Below, one piece after another: positions 48,381 to 58,282 of a DNA stretch of 64,000 nucleotides; position 1 is the stretch's first letter, and every line of letters begins with the position of its first letter. Position numbers and translations under genes: made by a program. Under the pieces are notes generated by a model, which was not told the DNA's origin, searched no databases, and saw nothing but the letters and a program-made list of their open reading frames with translations. The DNA is from an uncultured Bacteroidales bacterium (GTDB lineage Bacteria > Bacteroidota > Bacteroidia > Bacteroidales > Paludibacteraceae), in assembly GCA_903830915.1 (NCBI GenBank), contig CAIKVR010000356.1, positions 1-64,000 of the forward strand, written 5' to 3'.

Positions 48381-50279
48381 TTATTTTTTTTGTTCAGTAA
48401 GAGGTTTCACTAAAACGATATTCGGTTTGGGTGCTTTTTTCATATCCGTTCCCAGAAAAAAGCCGGTATGCGGCGGCTGATTATAGCCCACATTTTCCGT
48501 TGCAACTCCCAACCGATACTGAGGATCGTGCATCAGCGTGTAAATACGGTGGTTGGTGGGAATTGTAGTGCTGTAAATTCTGAGATTTTGATTGTCGGCT
48601 GTGCGGAAAATAACTTCTTCGCGCCAGTCGCCAAACAAATCGGCAGTTAAAGCCGGTGTCGCCTTAGTTCCGTTGTTCGACATACAACCTTCTGCGGTGA
48701 AAATCCGACCGACATTATACTTATCAATCCTGTTTTTATCCAGCAATTCCCGACTAAAATCACCGTCCCACCAAATCAGGAAATTGGTTGAAGTAGGTGC
48801 GTTTCCAATTCGCTCACCTTTCAGATTCAACAGTCCGTTCGAACCCGAAAACCACATTTCTGCACCCGGATTTCCGGGATAAATATCTTCGGCCACGCCA
48901 CGTCCCACATCCTTATCCATCGAGCCTTTGTAAAGAACTTCACCCGTTTTGGCATCGTAAACGGCTGCTCCCTCTCCCGTTGTACCTTCTTCTATCTCAT
49001 GTATGCCAAAAACTTGAAGTCCCGGTCGTTTTGGATCAAGTTTACCAACATGAATAGCATCGCCATGACGGAATCCTGTCGAAAACAGACCCTTACCATT
49101 ATCATCAACCACCATTGAGCCGTAAATTATTTCATCTTTACCGTCGCCATCTACATCAGCCACGCATAAATTATGGTTTCCCTGTCCTGAGAAGGGGTTT
49201 TCACTGTCTTTACTGTCGAAAACCCAGCGTGATGTTAGTTTTCCATCCCGCCAGTCACAAGCCGCCAACACCGTACGACCATAATAACCACGACACATCA
49301 CCACACTGGGATGAACACCATCAAGATAAGCCACACAAGCCAGAAAACGATCCACCCGATTACCTGTATGATCACTTTTTCCATTTCCACCATGACCATT
49401 CCAACCATTAAGCGGATAGCGATTCGGAATGTAATTCGTGGTGGCTAATGCTTCACCGGTTCGACCGCTAAAGATAGTGAAGAATTCCGGTCCCTCCAGA
49501 ATTTTACCATACAAAGAACGGCTGTTTTTATCCGGGTTTCGCCAGTCTTTAGTGGAATCGCCAATAACTTTTCCAACGCCATCAATGGTTCCATCGGCTG
49601 TTTTGCAGGCAAACTCTGCTATTCCATCACCGTCAAGGTCGTAAACCATAAACTGCGTATAATGAGCACCTTCCCGAATGTTTTTACCCAGATTTATTTG
49701 CCAAAGGAAGGTTCCATCCATTTTGTAAGCCTGAAAAATAGGAATTCCCGAAATGCCGGGTGAAGGAGTATCGATACTGCGACCGGTTTGATGAACGATG
49801 ATTTCATATTCGCCATCGCCATCCAAATCGCCCACCGAAGCATCATTGGGTTTGTAACCTTCGGGTGTTTTAAGCGGAATGTTGATATATTGCTGAACCG
49901 GAGAGTTCGCTTTCAGAACAAAAAGTTTGCTTGCTTCCTGCTCTTCACCATTCAATACAGCTTTTACAAAATACGAATTATCGACAGTGAAATCCGGTTT
50001 CCCATCCTGAAAATTCGTGCTTTCACTAATCGGAGATTTATTTAATCTGACGGGGTTTTCATTGCCGCTTTTCCGGTAAAGATTAAAAGTAATGTTATCC
50101 GATTCTGTTCCCAGCAGCCTCCAGCCGATATAAACCGTGTCCGCTGCAGTCCTCATTGCAATGACACCCCGACCGAGGTTTTCCATTTGCCGCTGCGACA
50201 TTGCAATATTAACTGAAATAAATAAAGTCAATGCTATTACGGCAATTCTTCTAATATATGATGTTTGGATAATTTTCAT
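48381..50279 (-). CDS. Rhamnogalacturonan lyase, PL11 (short form, no sorting tail)
   Basis: RQMENLGRGVIAMRTAADTVYIGWRLLGTESDNITFNLYRKSGNENPVRLNKSPI; NDASVGDLDGDGEYEIIVH; VYDLDGDGIAEFACKTADGTIDG; DLFGDWREEVIFRTADNQNLRIYSTTIPTNHRIYTLMHDPQYRLGVATENVGYNQPPHTGFFLG. Confidence 0.95.
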   Translation of the reverse strand: MKIIQTSYIRRIAVIALTLFISVNIAMSQRQMENLGRGVIAMRTAADTVYIGWRLLGTESDNITFNLYRKSGNENPVRLNKSPISESTNFQDGKPDFTVDNSYFVKAVLNGEEQEASKLFVLKANSPVQQYINIPLKTPEGYKPNDASVGDLDGDGEYEIIVHQTGRSIDTPSPGISGIPIFQAYKMDGTFLWQINLGKNIREGAHYTQFMVYDLDGDGIAEFACKTADGTIDGVGKVIGDSTKDWRNPDKNSRSLYGKILEGPEFFTIFSGRTGEALATTNYIPNRYPLNGWNGHGGNGKSDHTGNRVDRFLACVAYLDGVHPSVVMCRGYYGRTVLAACDWRDGKLTSRWVFDSKDSENPFSGQGNHNLCVADVDGDGKDEIIYGSMVVDDNGKGLFSTGFRHGDAIHVGKLDPKRPGLQVFGIHEIEEGTTGEGAAVYDAKTGEVLYKGSMDKDVGRGVAEDIYPGNPGAEMWFSGSNGLLNLKGERIGNAPTSTNFLIWWDGDFSRELLDKNRIDKYNVGRIFTAEGCMSNNGTKATPALTADLFGDWREEVIFRTADNQNLRIYSTTIPTNHRIYTLMHDPQYRLGVATENVGYNQPPHTGFFLGTDMKKAPKPNIVLVKPLTEQKK

Positions 50280-50313
50280 AGAATACTAAATTTTTTATCG
50301 GAAGTATTTCCTT

Positions 50314-50321
50314 CAAAGGTA
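50314..50321 (-). promoter_or_regulatory. Candidate -7 element upstream of PL11 on the minus strand
   Basis: Minus strand TACCTTTG (exact TAnnTTTG), 34 bp before the PL11 start codon, just downstream of a minus-strand terminator. The -33 element is not convincing. Confidence 0.4.
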
Positions 50322-50322
50322 T

Positions 50323-50369
50323 AAAAAAAACAAAACTTCAGCATCGAAGTTATTGCGATCTGAAGTTTT
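50323..50369 (-). terminator. Intrinsic terminator (minus strand) after the GH105 gene, inside the PUL
   Basis: Minus strand reads AAAACTTCAG...CTGAAGTTTTGTTTTTTTT (arms 50360-50369 and 50333-50342 on +), followed by a T run. Confidence 0.7.
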
Positions 50370-50451
50370 ATTTTTTGTAATCAGTTTATTTTGAGATATA
50401 TTAATAGTTTGTTTTGAGAGTAAAATCAAATCCGAATTAAGTATCAAAATC

Positions 50452-51624
50452 TTATTTTTTTAATGCAATTTTATTCTCAATTGAAGTATTCGAACCAGAA
50501 AGCTTGTACACTTCACTTCCAGCCAACAGAAAACATCCCAATCCGTAATCTTCAAAATCAGGAACACTGTTAAAGGTAACCGGTTGTCCATCCGATGGTT
50601 GTTTACCTGTACCCTGTACATATCCCAGAAATCCATTATTATGAACAGATTCTTTCGACATGGCTTGCCAGGCTTTTGTGACAACAGGTAAATACTTTTG
50701 TTTATTCAACATTCCATTATTTATACCCCAGGTCATACCATATGTAAATAAGGCAGTTCCGGTCAGTTCTTTTCCTCCAAAGTTCTTGGGATTGTGAAGG
50801 CTGACATTCCAAAAACCATCTTCCCGTTGAAGCGGAACCAATGCATCAAGCATTTTCAGTAAAGTAGTTTGATATTCTTCACGGTGAGGCGCATCTTTGG
50901 GTAAAATATCCAAAACGCGCACCAAAGTTGCTACAACCCAACCATTTCCTCTTGACCAATAACAATTTCTACCATTCGCCTCTTTATAGGGCGAAACAAA
51001 ATCTTTATCACGCCACCATAAATTATCTTCGGGATTGAAAAGTCCCTTTCCACCTTCAACAGTTTTACTATGCATATACATTTGATACATACGTTCAAAA
51101 TACCGGTCATCTTTATACAAAACTCCCAACTGTGCATATACCGGCATAGCCATTTGCAGAGCATCAATCCAGTTCCAATCGTCAATTTTTGAGGATTGTA
51201 TCATTAAATCAACTGAAGATTTCAGGTTGCAAATCCGTTCCGGTTTTGGTTCTATACGATACAAATCAATATAGGTCTGTCCGCAGCAATGATTATCGGC
51301 GTTGCGTGTTGTTACACCTTTATTTAGTCCCCATTTGTGTGAATCGCCCCATTTTACAGCATAGTTATAATACTCTTTATCAGGACTAATTTGATTCAAA
51401 GCCATCAATCCTTCGTAATACACACCACGAGTCCATATATTACTGGGACGTTTTTTATCGGTTACAATTTCTTTTCCCGGATCGGGCCATTTGTTCATAA
51501 AATAGGCATTCGTTAGCTTCATCTGAGCCAACACTTCCTTTTTTGAAGGTAGTTGTTGTGCTTGTATTAAACTGAACGTAAACACCAGAACGGTTATGAG
51601 GATTTTTATTCTTCCTGTTTTCAC
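50452..51624 (-). CDS. GH105 unsaturated rhamnogalacturonyl hydrolase-like (copy 1)
   Basis: VLAQMKLTNAYFMNKWPDPGKEIVTDKKRPSNIWTRGVYYEGLMALNQI; WWRDKDFVSPYKEANGRNCYWSRGNGWVVATLVRVLDILPKDAPHREEY. Confidence 0.88.
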   Translation of the reverse strand: MKTGRIKILITVLVFTFSLIQAQQLPSKKEVLAQMKLTNAYFMNKWPDPGKEIVTDKKRPSNIWTRGVYYEGLMALNQISPDKEYYNYAVKWGDSHKWGLNKGVTTRNADNHCCGQTYIDLYRIEPKPERICNLKSSVDLMIQSSKIDDWNWIDALQMAMPVYAQLGVLYKDDRYFERMYQMYMHSKTVEGGKGLFNPEDNLWWRDKDFVSPYKEANGRNCYWSRGNGWVVATLVRVLDILPKDAPHREEYQTTLLKMLDALVPLQREDGFWNVSLHNPKNFGGKELTGTALFTYGMTWGINNGMLNKQKYLPVVTKAWQAMSKESVHNNGFLGYVQGTGKQPSDGQPVTFNSVPDFEDYGLGCFLLAGSEVYKLSGSNTSIENKIALKK

Positions 51625-51641
51625 AATATATCGCTTTAAGT

Positions 51642-53168
51642 TTATAATTCTAAATTTATTGTCTTTTTGATTTGTTTGTTATTTATTGGACTACAATAAG
51701 TTATATTAATATTTTGAGAGTTTCTGACCGAAAGAGTTGGTATTGAACCAACTTTATCAGCCTTTACATAATTAAGATTCGCTCCATTTACGTCATCCAG
51801 AATAATTGCCGGGCGAAAATCATCATTTTCCAGTTTCAATTCCACATGATTGAGTTCAATATTTTTAGCATGACGGATAAAAAACCCATAAGCCGGCATG
51901 TCGCCAAACTCCTGTGGATCGGGATAGGATTTCTCATGCTCACCCACAACCTTCAGAGCTTGTTCTTTGGGAGCACCACCTTTTATCCGAATCATAATAT
52001 TATTCAGTTTCACATCTTCGATAGGATGACCGGGAATCCCCATAATCATGGAACAAAATTTTGGATTTTGGCTATAAGCAACCACATTACTGATATTAAT
52101 TCGTCGAATAATACCTACCGGCGTTCCTTCCGGCCCACGCATGCGAGCTCCCAATCGCAGAAAAAAGGGAGCATTCTGAATGTCTTTCATCACGATATTA
52201 TCCACCGATACATCTTCCAAAACTCCTCCATCAACGGTTTCCAATGCAAGTCCACGACAAAATTCAAAGGTGCAGTTTGAAATGCTGATGTTGCGAAATC
52301 CACCATTCGATTCTGTGCCAAATTTAATACGCCCTGTCACAACTCCTTTGTCGGGAACAGTCTGCGCTTCGTCTTTTTTATAGGTTCCGTTCAGAAATGA
52401 TTTTCGGTCAAAACCACTCACGAAACAATTTGTTATCGTCACATCCTCCGTACTTCGGGCAAATCCCAGCGCAAATGAACTTTTCAGGCATATCGCATCG
52501 TCGTAAGGCGAATTCACACTACAATTGGAAATCCGCACGTGCCGACAGCAGTCAATATCAAAAGCATCGCGGTTGGTATCCACTTTCAGGTTATCGAGTG
52601 TCAGATTGTCAACACCGGTAGCCAAAAGGGCAAAATGTCCGCCCATCAAAATGGAAATATCTTTTATCACAACGTTACGACACAATTTCAGTGCAATGGC
52701 TTTGTTGGCCATACCCACGATTTTTAACCCTTCACGAGTCAAACCGTTTCCGATAATCGTTCCCATGCCTACGATGGCAATGTTCTGCAGATTCTCGCCA
52801 TAAATCAGGCTGTTACGAAAATGGCTGTGACCAAAATCCTGATACATATCAAACTGATTCGGTTCTGCAGCATCATATCCCAAACCGTTTTTCGCCACAT
52901 CAGCTGCTTCGAGCGTTGCCCCGTTATCAAAGTTCAGCGTGATAAAGCTTTTCAAATGAACGGTAAAACTAAGATACGTTCCCGTCGGAAAAAACACCGT
53001 TCCGCCACCGGCGTTGGAAGCCGCATCAATTGCGGCATCAATGGCTTTTGTATCTATAGTAACTCCATCACCTTTTGCTCCATAATCTTTTACATTATAG
53101 AACATTCCGGTTTGAGCCTGAATAGCTGTTGTCAACGTGAGCAATATTGTTAAAATGGTTTTATACAT
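51642..53168 (-). CDS. GH28 polygalacturonase-like (copy 3)
   Basis: YNVKDYGAKGDGVTIDTKAIDAAIDAASNAGGGTVFFPTGTYLSFTVHLKSFITLNFDNGATLEAAD; DAFDIDCCRHVRISNCSVNSPYDDAICLKSSFALG. Confidence 0.9.
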   Translation of the reverse strand: MYKTILTILLTLTTAIQAQTGMFYNVKDYGAKGDGVTIDTKAIDAAIDAASNAGGGTVFFPTGTYLSFTVHLKSFITLNFDNGATLEAADVAKNGLGYDAAEPNQFDMYQDFGHSHFRNSLIYGENLQNIAIVGMGTIIGNGLTREGLKIVGMANKAIALKLCRNVVIKDISILMGGHFALLATGVDNLTLDNLKVDTNRDAFDIDCCRHVRISNCSVNSPYDDAICLKSSFALGFARSTEDVTITNCFVSGFDRKSFLNGTYKKDEAQTVPDKGVVTGRIKFGTESNGGFRNISISNCTFEFCRGLALETVDGGVLEDVSVDNIVMKDIQNAPFFLRLGARMRGPEGTPVGIIRRINISNVVAYSQNPKFCSMIMGIPGHPIEDVKLNNIMIRIKGGAPKEQALKVVGEHEKSYPDPQEFGDMPAYGFFIRHAKNIELNHVELKLENDDFRPAIILDDVNGANLNYVKADKVGSIPTLSVRNSQNINITYCSPINNKQIKKTINLEL

Positions 53169-53184
53169 CCTAAACCGTTATCTG

Positions 53185-54753
53185 CTAAAAATCATCTGTT
53201 CTGAAATTTGGTGTCCAAAGTCCATCTTTGTTCGACAAGCTTGCCGGAGGATTTGTTCCCCAGCAATACCTAACCGCCACCGGAGTAGCTACATAAGCAC
53301 CTGTAACCACAACTGTTTTACCATCAATTTTTGCATCAGCTGCAACCCACTTTTTATCCTCGCCGCAAATGGCAAATCCGGTCAATTTTCCGTCCTTTGC
53401 CATCAGGCCTTTACCCACATGGTCGAAATACAGACGAATGACGTTCATTTCAACTTTAAAATTCTTATACATCGGACCGGAAAATTCTACATTTTCGCCA
53501 TACACTTTGGCGCGGGCTATCAGTCCCAGTCGATATCCGATTGCCTGTTTATTTTTCGGATGAATATTCGTTGGATCGTTACCTGCATTCTCAATTGCCA
53601 CTGCCATACCCGTGTTTGGAATGGAAAGATTTTGAACCTGAGCTTCACGAACAGTCATCAATGCTTCATTTTTTACTGCCTCTGTCATTGGTTTACCATA
53701 ATTAGCCAACTGTACATACAAAACCGGAAAATTCCCGAGTCCCCAGCGGGTACGCCAGTCGGAAACAAGCGTTTCCATAATTTCGCGATACAATTTGGCA
53801 GTCGGTCCGTTCGATTCGCCCTGATACCACAAGGCTCCCTTGATTGAGTAAGGAATCAGTGGGGCAATCATACCGTTGTAACACACATACGGGTTGTGCT
53901 GATCCAGTTCGGGATTCGGATTACGAGGGGCTTTTGGTTTCTTGGCTGTTACATCACCGGCAGCAGCCTGAACAGCAGCCATATCGCCCTGAAATTTAGT
54001 CACATCTTCACGGTATTTTGTCATTGTCGCAGCACTGTCGGCCACAAATTTATCCCATTTCTGTGTGTAAGCCTCTAACACCGGTTTCAAATTCGGATGC
54101 GCTTCCATTGCTTCCTTGCTTATCCATGTTTCTGCTGTACTTGCTCCGTATGCCGAAGTTATCAGACCAACAGGAATTTTATACTTATTGTAAATTTCGC
54201 GGGCAAAAAAGTAAGCTACTGCCGAAAAATGCCCAACTGTTTTGGGTGAGCAAATTTCCCATTTACCGGTTACACTGGCTTGAACGGTATTTTTTGGAGT
54301 ATAATCAACATCAAACACACGAATCAGCGGATATTTAGCATTGGCAACTTCTTCGGCTTCATTATTCACACCACACCAGTAACGGTCTTCCTTCGCCACG
54401 GTCATATCCATATTGGACTGACCGCTGCACAACCACACATCACCTACATACACATCGTTGTAAGTCAGGATATTGTCACCGGCGATTTCAAGTGTATACG
54501 GACCACCTGCTTTTTGTTTGGGCAAGCGTGCCATCCAGTTACCTGAAGCATCGACAGTGACATTCACCGTCTGTTTATTGAGCGTTACTGAAATTTTCTC
54601 TTTTGGCCAGGCTGTTCCCCATACCGGAATTTCCACTCCGCGTTGCAAAACCATGGATTCGCAAAACAGCGATGATGGTTTCACTTCCGCGAAAACCTCT
54701 GGAATAAAAAATAAAACTACCGAAACTACAAAAAATAATATCTTGTTATTCAT
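53185..54753 (-). CDS. Sialate O-acetylesterase-like SGNH carbohydrate esterase
   Basis: VKPSSLFCESMVLQRGVEIPVWGTAWPKEKISVTLNKQT; VGDVWLCSGQSNMDMTVA; GLITSAYGASTAETWISKEAM; IKGALWYQGESNGP. Confidence 0.9.
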   Translation of the reverse strand: MNNKILFFVVSVVLFFIPEVFAEVKPSSLFCESMVLQRGVEIPVWGTAWPKEKISVTLNKQTVNVTVDASGNWMARLPKQKAGGPYTLEIAGDNILTYNDVYVGDVWLCSGQSNMDMTVAKEDRYWCGVNNEAEEVANAKYPLIRVFDVDYTPKNTVQASVTGKWEICSPKTVGHFSAVAYFFAREIYNKYKIPVGLITSAYGASTAETWISKEAMEAHPNLKPVLEAYTQKWDKFVADSAATMTKYREDVTKFQGDMAAVQAAAGDVTAKKPKAPRNPNPELDQHNPYVCYNGMIAPLIPYSIKGALWYQGESNGPTAKLYREIMETLVSDWRTRWGLGNFPVLYVQLANYGKPMTEAVKNEALMTVREAQVQNLSIPNTGMAVAIENAGNDPTNIHPKNKQAIGYRLGLIARAKVYGENVEFSGPMYKNFKVEMNVIRLYFDHVGKGLMAKDGKLTGFAICGEDKKWVAADAKIDGKTVVVTGAYVATPVAVRYCWGTNPPASLSNKDGLWTPNFRTDDF

Positions 54754-54916
54754 CTACTTATGCTCAATGGATTCTTTGAAATGTAAATTTTAATATGCAA
54801 AAACCGAAACTAAGAGCAAAGACAGTAAGATATTACACTTACTGTTCTTAGCTCACCTTCATACCTTAAACCAATCACTAATTAACTATCATTGAAAAAA
54901 CTACTCCTATTAATAA

Positions 54917-55231
54917 CTATTCCATATGAAAAAGCTCAGACAATGTAATGGAAACAGGCGAATTATCAGGATTAGTTTCCATAATATCAGCCATATACGC
55001 CCACCATTTCTGAACGATTTCGGTCTGACCTAAATCCTGCGAACCACCTTCACCACTATTTTTCTGCACAGCAAAAAGGATATTCGTTTCTTTATCCCAA
55101 AAAATAGAGTAATCAGACACTCCATTATCTTTTAATAATTGTCTTAACTCCGGCCATAAAGCGTTATGTCGTTTTTCGTACTCGGCTTCAAAACCCGGTT
55201 TCAAAAACATTTTAAATGCTGCTCGTGCCAT
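54917..55231 (-). CDS. rhaM: L-rhamnose mutarotase
   Basis: 104 aa; AFKMFLKPGFEAEYEKRHNALWPELRQLLKDNGVSDYSIFWDKETNILFAVQ...VQKWWAYMADIMETNPDNSPVS. Confidence 0.92.
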   Translation of the reverse strand: MARAAFKMFLKPGFEAEYEKRHNALWPELRQLLKDNGVSDYSIFWDKETNILFAVQKNSGEGGSQDLGQTEIVQKWWAYMADIMETNPDNSPVSITLSELFHME

Positions 55232-55242
55232 AATATTTAATT

Positions 55243-55343
55243 AGCCCCCTAAATCCCCCGAAAGGGGACTTAAGAGTTGGATATTTTGAAAATATTTTCA
55301 ATCTTACATTTCAAAGCCTCCCTTTCGGGGAGGTTGGTGGGGC
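55243..55343. repeat. Inverted interspersed element, copy B (well-formed arms)
   Basis: Left arm agccccctaaatcccccgaaaggggactt (55243-55271); right arm aagcctccctttcggggaggttggtggggc (55314-55343), an approximate reverse complement; AT-rich centre contains the palindrome ATATTTTGAAAATAT. Confidence 0.8.
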
Positions 55344-55345
55344 GT

Positions 55346-56746
55346 TCATTTTGCCTGAAAAATAGACTCGCCGGTTTTTTGTTCGGTTTTATAAAACAAA
55401 ACAGCGCTGTCATTTTTCTTCGGATAATTTTGTTGAATCAACCGAATCATTTCGCCACCTGCCAGTAAAACCGGTCCGTAACCATGCGCAGCATAGTTGT
55501 GAATAGGACGGTAATAATAATACGCCGGGTCGAAACCCATTCCTGTTCCTACACAGGTGCCTTCCACTTCGCCTTTTGCATTTACCTTCGCAGCTACCGC
55601 ATTCCAGCTTAAAGTCACAATCGGTCCGTAAACCAGCGGATCAACCCAGCCTTTGTTTATGGCATGTGCAATGCAATAGGTATAAATGGCAGAAGCTGAT
55701 GTTTCGAGATATGAATCGTTCCGGTCGAGCAACTGATGCCACAGTCCATCGCCCGACTGGCAGGCAACAAGGCCGCGTATGTGTGCACGAAGCAATTCCA
55801 ACACTTTTTCACGTCCGGGATAATTTTCGGGCAGCGCATCAAGCACTTCCACTTTGGTCAAAATAGCCCAACCATTGGCACGCGCCCAATGAAAAGCAGG
55901 ATGCTCGCTCATTGCTTCCACCCAACCGTGACGATAGAGGCCTTTTTCTTTGATAAACATGCGGTCGGCAAAAAGCAAAACCTGCTTAACGGCCTCATCG
56001 TAGTATTTTTTATCACCGGTCAGTCTGCCCATGTTAGCAATAGCCGGAATTGACATAAACATATCGTCGAGCCAAACAGAATTTGGCTGCGGGCGGTTGC
56101 GGGCAAAAGTTCCATCGGGTAGGCGGTATTCCTTGTTCATGATGTAATCCATGTAGTTATCAATCATGCCCCGACCGTTGAATTTCAATCCGTCAAGTTG
56201 CGCTTTTATCATGGCCGAACACATTGCACCAGCATCGTCAAGTGCTTTTGGGTGCAATACCGGACGCATTTGCGCATCAACAACTCCTTCTTTGTACAAT
56301 TTCTCAAAATAAGGTGCCATTTCAGCCAGAAAGCTAAACCGGTCTGACACATACTTTGAATAGCGTTTAGCACCGGTGGTTTGCGCTGCCAGCAACATTC
56401 CGGCATAAGTCACACCCCATTCGTAACTTGTCAACCGGAAAGTTCCACATTCAAGTGCCGAGTTTTTATCAATTTTCGAATAATCGGTTATTACAGCTTT
56501 AGTTTCTTTGTTTATCACCGTGGTGGGTGTTGACTTATCCAGAAAATCAAACACACGGTCGATAACCGCTTTAACTTCCTCAACCCTTGGTATGCCATAA
56601 AATGTTTTATATTCGGGCTTCATTAAGTGCAATGGCGTATTGAAATCATTCGCCGGTTCCTTAGCGGGATCGGTCTGAGCCTGTGTCGTTGCAAAACTGC
56701 ATAAGCAGAATACAATCGGCAGACAATATTGAATTCTTCGTTTCAT
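55346..56746 (-). CDS. GH105 unsaturated rhamnogalacturonyl hydrolase-like (copy 2)
   Basis: VEEVKAVIDRVFDFLDKSTPT; FRLTSYEWGVTYAGMLLAAQTTG; SVWLDDMFMSIPAIANMGRLTGDKKYYDEAVKQ; HPAFHWARANGWAILTKVEVLDALPENYPGREK. Signal peptide from M at 56746 (MKRRIQYCLPIVFCLCSFATTQAQ). Confidence 0.88.
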   Translation of the reverse strand: MKRRIQYCLPIVFCLCSFATTQAQTDPAKEPANDFNTPLHLMKPEYKTFYGIPRVEEVKAVIDRVFDFLDKSTPTTVINKETKAVITDYSKIDKNSALECGTFRLTSYEWGVTYAGMLLAAQTTGAKRYSKYVSDRFSFLAEMAPYFEKLYKEGVVDAQMRPVLHPKALDDAGAMCSAMIKAQLDGLKFNGRGMIDNYMDYIMNKEYRLPDGTFARNRPQPNSVWLDDMFMSIPAIANMGRLTGDKKYYDEAVKQVLLFADRMFIKEKGLYRHGWVEAMSEHPAFHWARANGWAILTKVEVLDALPENYPGREKVLELLRAHIRGLVACQSGDGLWHQLLDRNDSYLETSASAIYTYCIAHAINKGWVDPLVYGPIVTLSWNAVAAKVNAKGEVEGTCVGTGMGFDPAYYYYRPIHNYAAHGYGPVLLAGGEMIRLIQQNYPKKNDSAVLFYKTEQKTGESIFQAK

Positions 56747-56785
56747 TGTGTATTTTTTAGCTTTACTGTCTTGTTTCACAATCAA

Positions 56786-57700
56786 TTACTTCAAAAGAAG
56801 TTCTTTGAGTTTGCAGTTTTTCAACTCGCGAATACCTTCGGCAATCGTTTTTGCATTCAATTTTGCACCGGCAAGCGAAGTATGCGTATGGTCGCCATAA
56901 TATAAACCCTGTATGGAGTCCTTTCCCATTTTATCCAATTTGTCGGCAATATGCTTATTAGCATCCAGATAATCCACTTTTTCCATCGCTGCAGCTTCCT
57001 TTGTCCATGCTCCAAAACCTTTATTATTGCGAATTACTGCTGTACTGTCGCGCGAAGTGAACATGTTTCGTGGTATGTGTGAAAGTAAAATCGGCGTTGC
57101 ACCTTTGGCTTTCACGTCGCGGGCGTATTTACGCATGTACCAGCCAAACGAATTGATAGTTACTTGTTTTCCGGTAGTTTCCATCACTACCGTTGTGTCT
57201 TTATCACCGTTTCCGGGAAGTGAAGCACGTGCTCGTCCGGTGTTGTATGGTCCGGAGTCATTGTGTCCAAACTGAATCAGCACATAATCGCCAGGTTGAA
57301 CACCCAGCAAAACTTTTTCCCATAAACCTTCGCTGATAAAAGTGCGGCTACTACGGCCTCCCAAGGCATGATTTTCGACTGAAACTTTGGTTGTATCACA
57401 ACTTTCCCAGAAAAAATGCCCCCAACCCCATTGTTTGTTGCTGCCATTATCCTGACCATTTTTCATGGTTGAATCACCAATCAGAAAAACAACGGGGCGA
57501 CCTTTTTTACGGCTTCTTCCGGCACGTTTTGGATCCGATTTAGTCGGATCAGCGCCCGATTTCAAGCCGAGCAAGTCTTCACCTGAAATTGTAGGTTTAT
57601 TCCCCTGAGCAGGCTTTTGTGAATTATCCTGCGCCATAGCAGGCAGACAAAGCAAAAGAGACAAGGCAATTACCGAAATCAGTTTTAATTTTTTCATCAA
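56786..57700 (-). CDS. Rhamnogalacturonan acetylesterase (CE12, SGNH) copy 3
   Basis: PVVFLIGDSTMKNGQDNGSNKQWGWGHFFWESCDTTKVSVENHALGGRSSRTFISEGLWEKVLLGVQPGDYVLIQFGHNDSGP; YYGDHTHTSLAGAKLNAKTIAEGI. Confidence 0.92.
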   Translation of the reverse strand: MMKKLKLISVIALSLLLCLPAMAQDNSQKPAQGNKPTISGEDLLGLKSGADPTKSDPKRAGRSRKKGRPVVFLIGDSTMKNGQDNGSNKQWGWGHFFWESCDTTKVSVENHALGGRSSRTFISEGLWEKVLLGVQPGDYVLIQFGHNDSGPYNTGRARASLPGNGDKDTTVVMETTGKQVTINSFGWYMRKYARDVKAKGATPILLSHIPRNMFTSRDSTAVIRNNKGFGAWTKEAAAMEKVDYLDANKHIADKLDKMGKDSIQGLYYGDHTHTSLAGAKLNAKTIAEGIRELKNCKLKELLLK

Positions 57701-57737
57701 ATATAAGTTCTTAAATTCATGGCTTTTCGCGATTTCA

Positions 57738-57760
57738 TGACTGAAGTGAAAAATCAGTCA
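57738..57760. promoter_or_regulatory. Candidate operator dyad upstream of the minus-strand PUL
   Basis: TGACTGA-agtgaaaaa-TCAGTCA, exact 7-bp inverted repeat, 38 bp upstream of the CE12 start codon. Confidence 0.4.
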
Positions 57761-58282
57761 CAAAATCTGATACAAAATTCGTTTAAATCGAACGTATAAC
57801 AAATGGAGAAATGTACTTTTGCATTGAAATAAATACATTCTTTCATCAAAATACAATTACAGATTTCACAGTGATATGATTTATATTTTACTTTACACTC
57901 TCAAAATCAACATTATAAATATTTTATGCGCAAATCAAGTTTGATTAATTTGAATTCAGTTCAATTTTCAAGCTTTTCTCATTAAAAACTGAAAAATCCC
58001 TATCAGCTACTATCTGACAATTAAAAGAAAAAGTGACACTAGCTGTTTGTAGAATGAATCATCAGTGACAATAAACCCATGAATATGCTTTACTTTTTTT
58101 AGCATACAAATTCTTTCGGTATTATATTTCTAAGACGGATAATCCTACCTGTAAAAATTTGATTCAAACATACACCTGATTTTGTGAATTGAAAGTGTAC
58201 TATATTCTATGTCATTGTACATTATTCCATTTCGGATTGAAGGAATAAGTAGTTAATTTGTACCTTTAAAATCTATATACAA

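Noticed and set aside
53137-53847. 236-aa plus-strand ORF antisense to the sialate-acetylesterase-like gene
   Set aside because: Mirror ORF of a confident CDS; cysteine/histidine-rich low-information translation with no domain signature.
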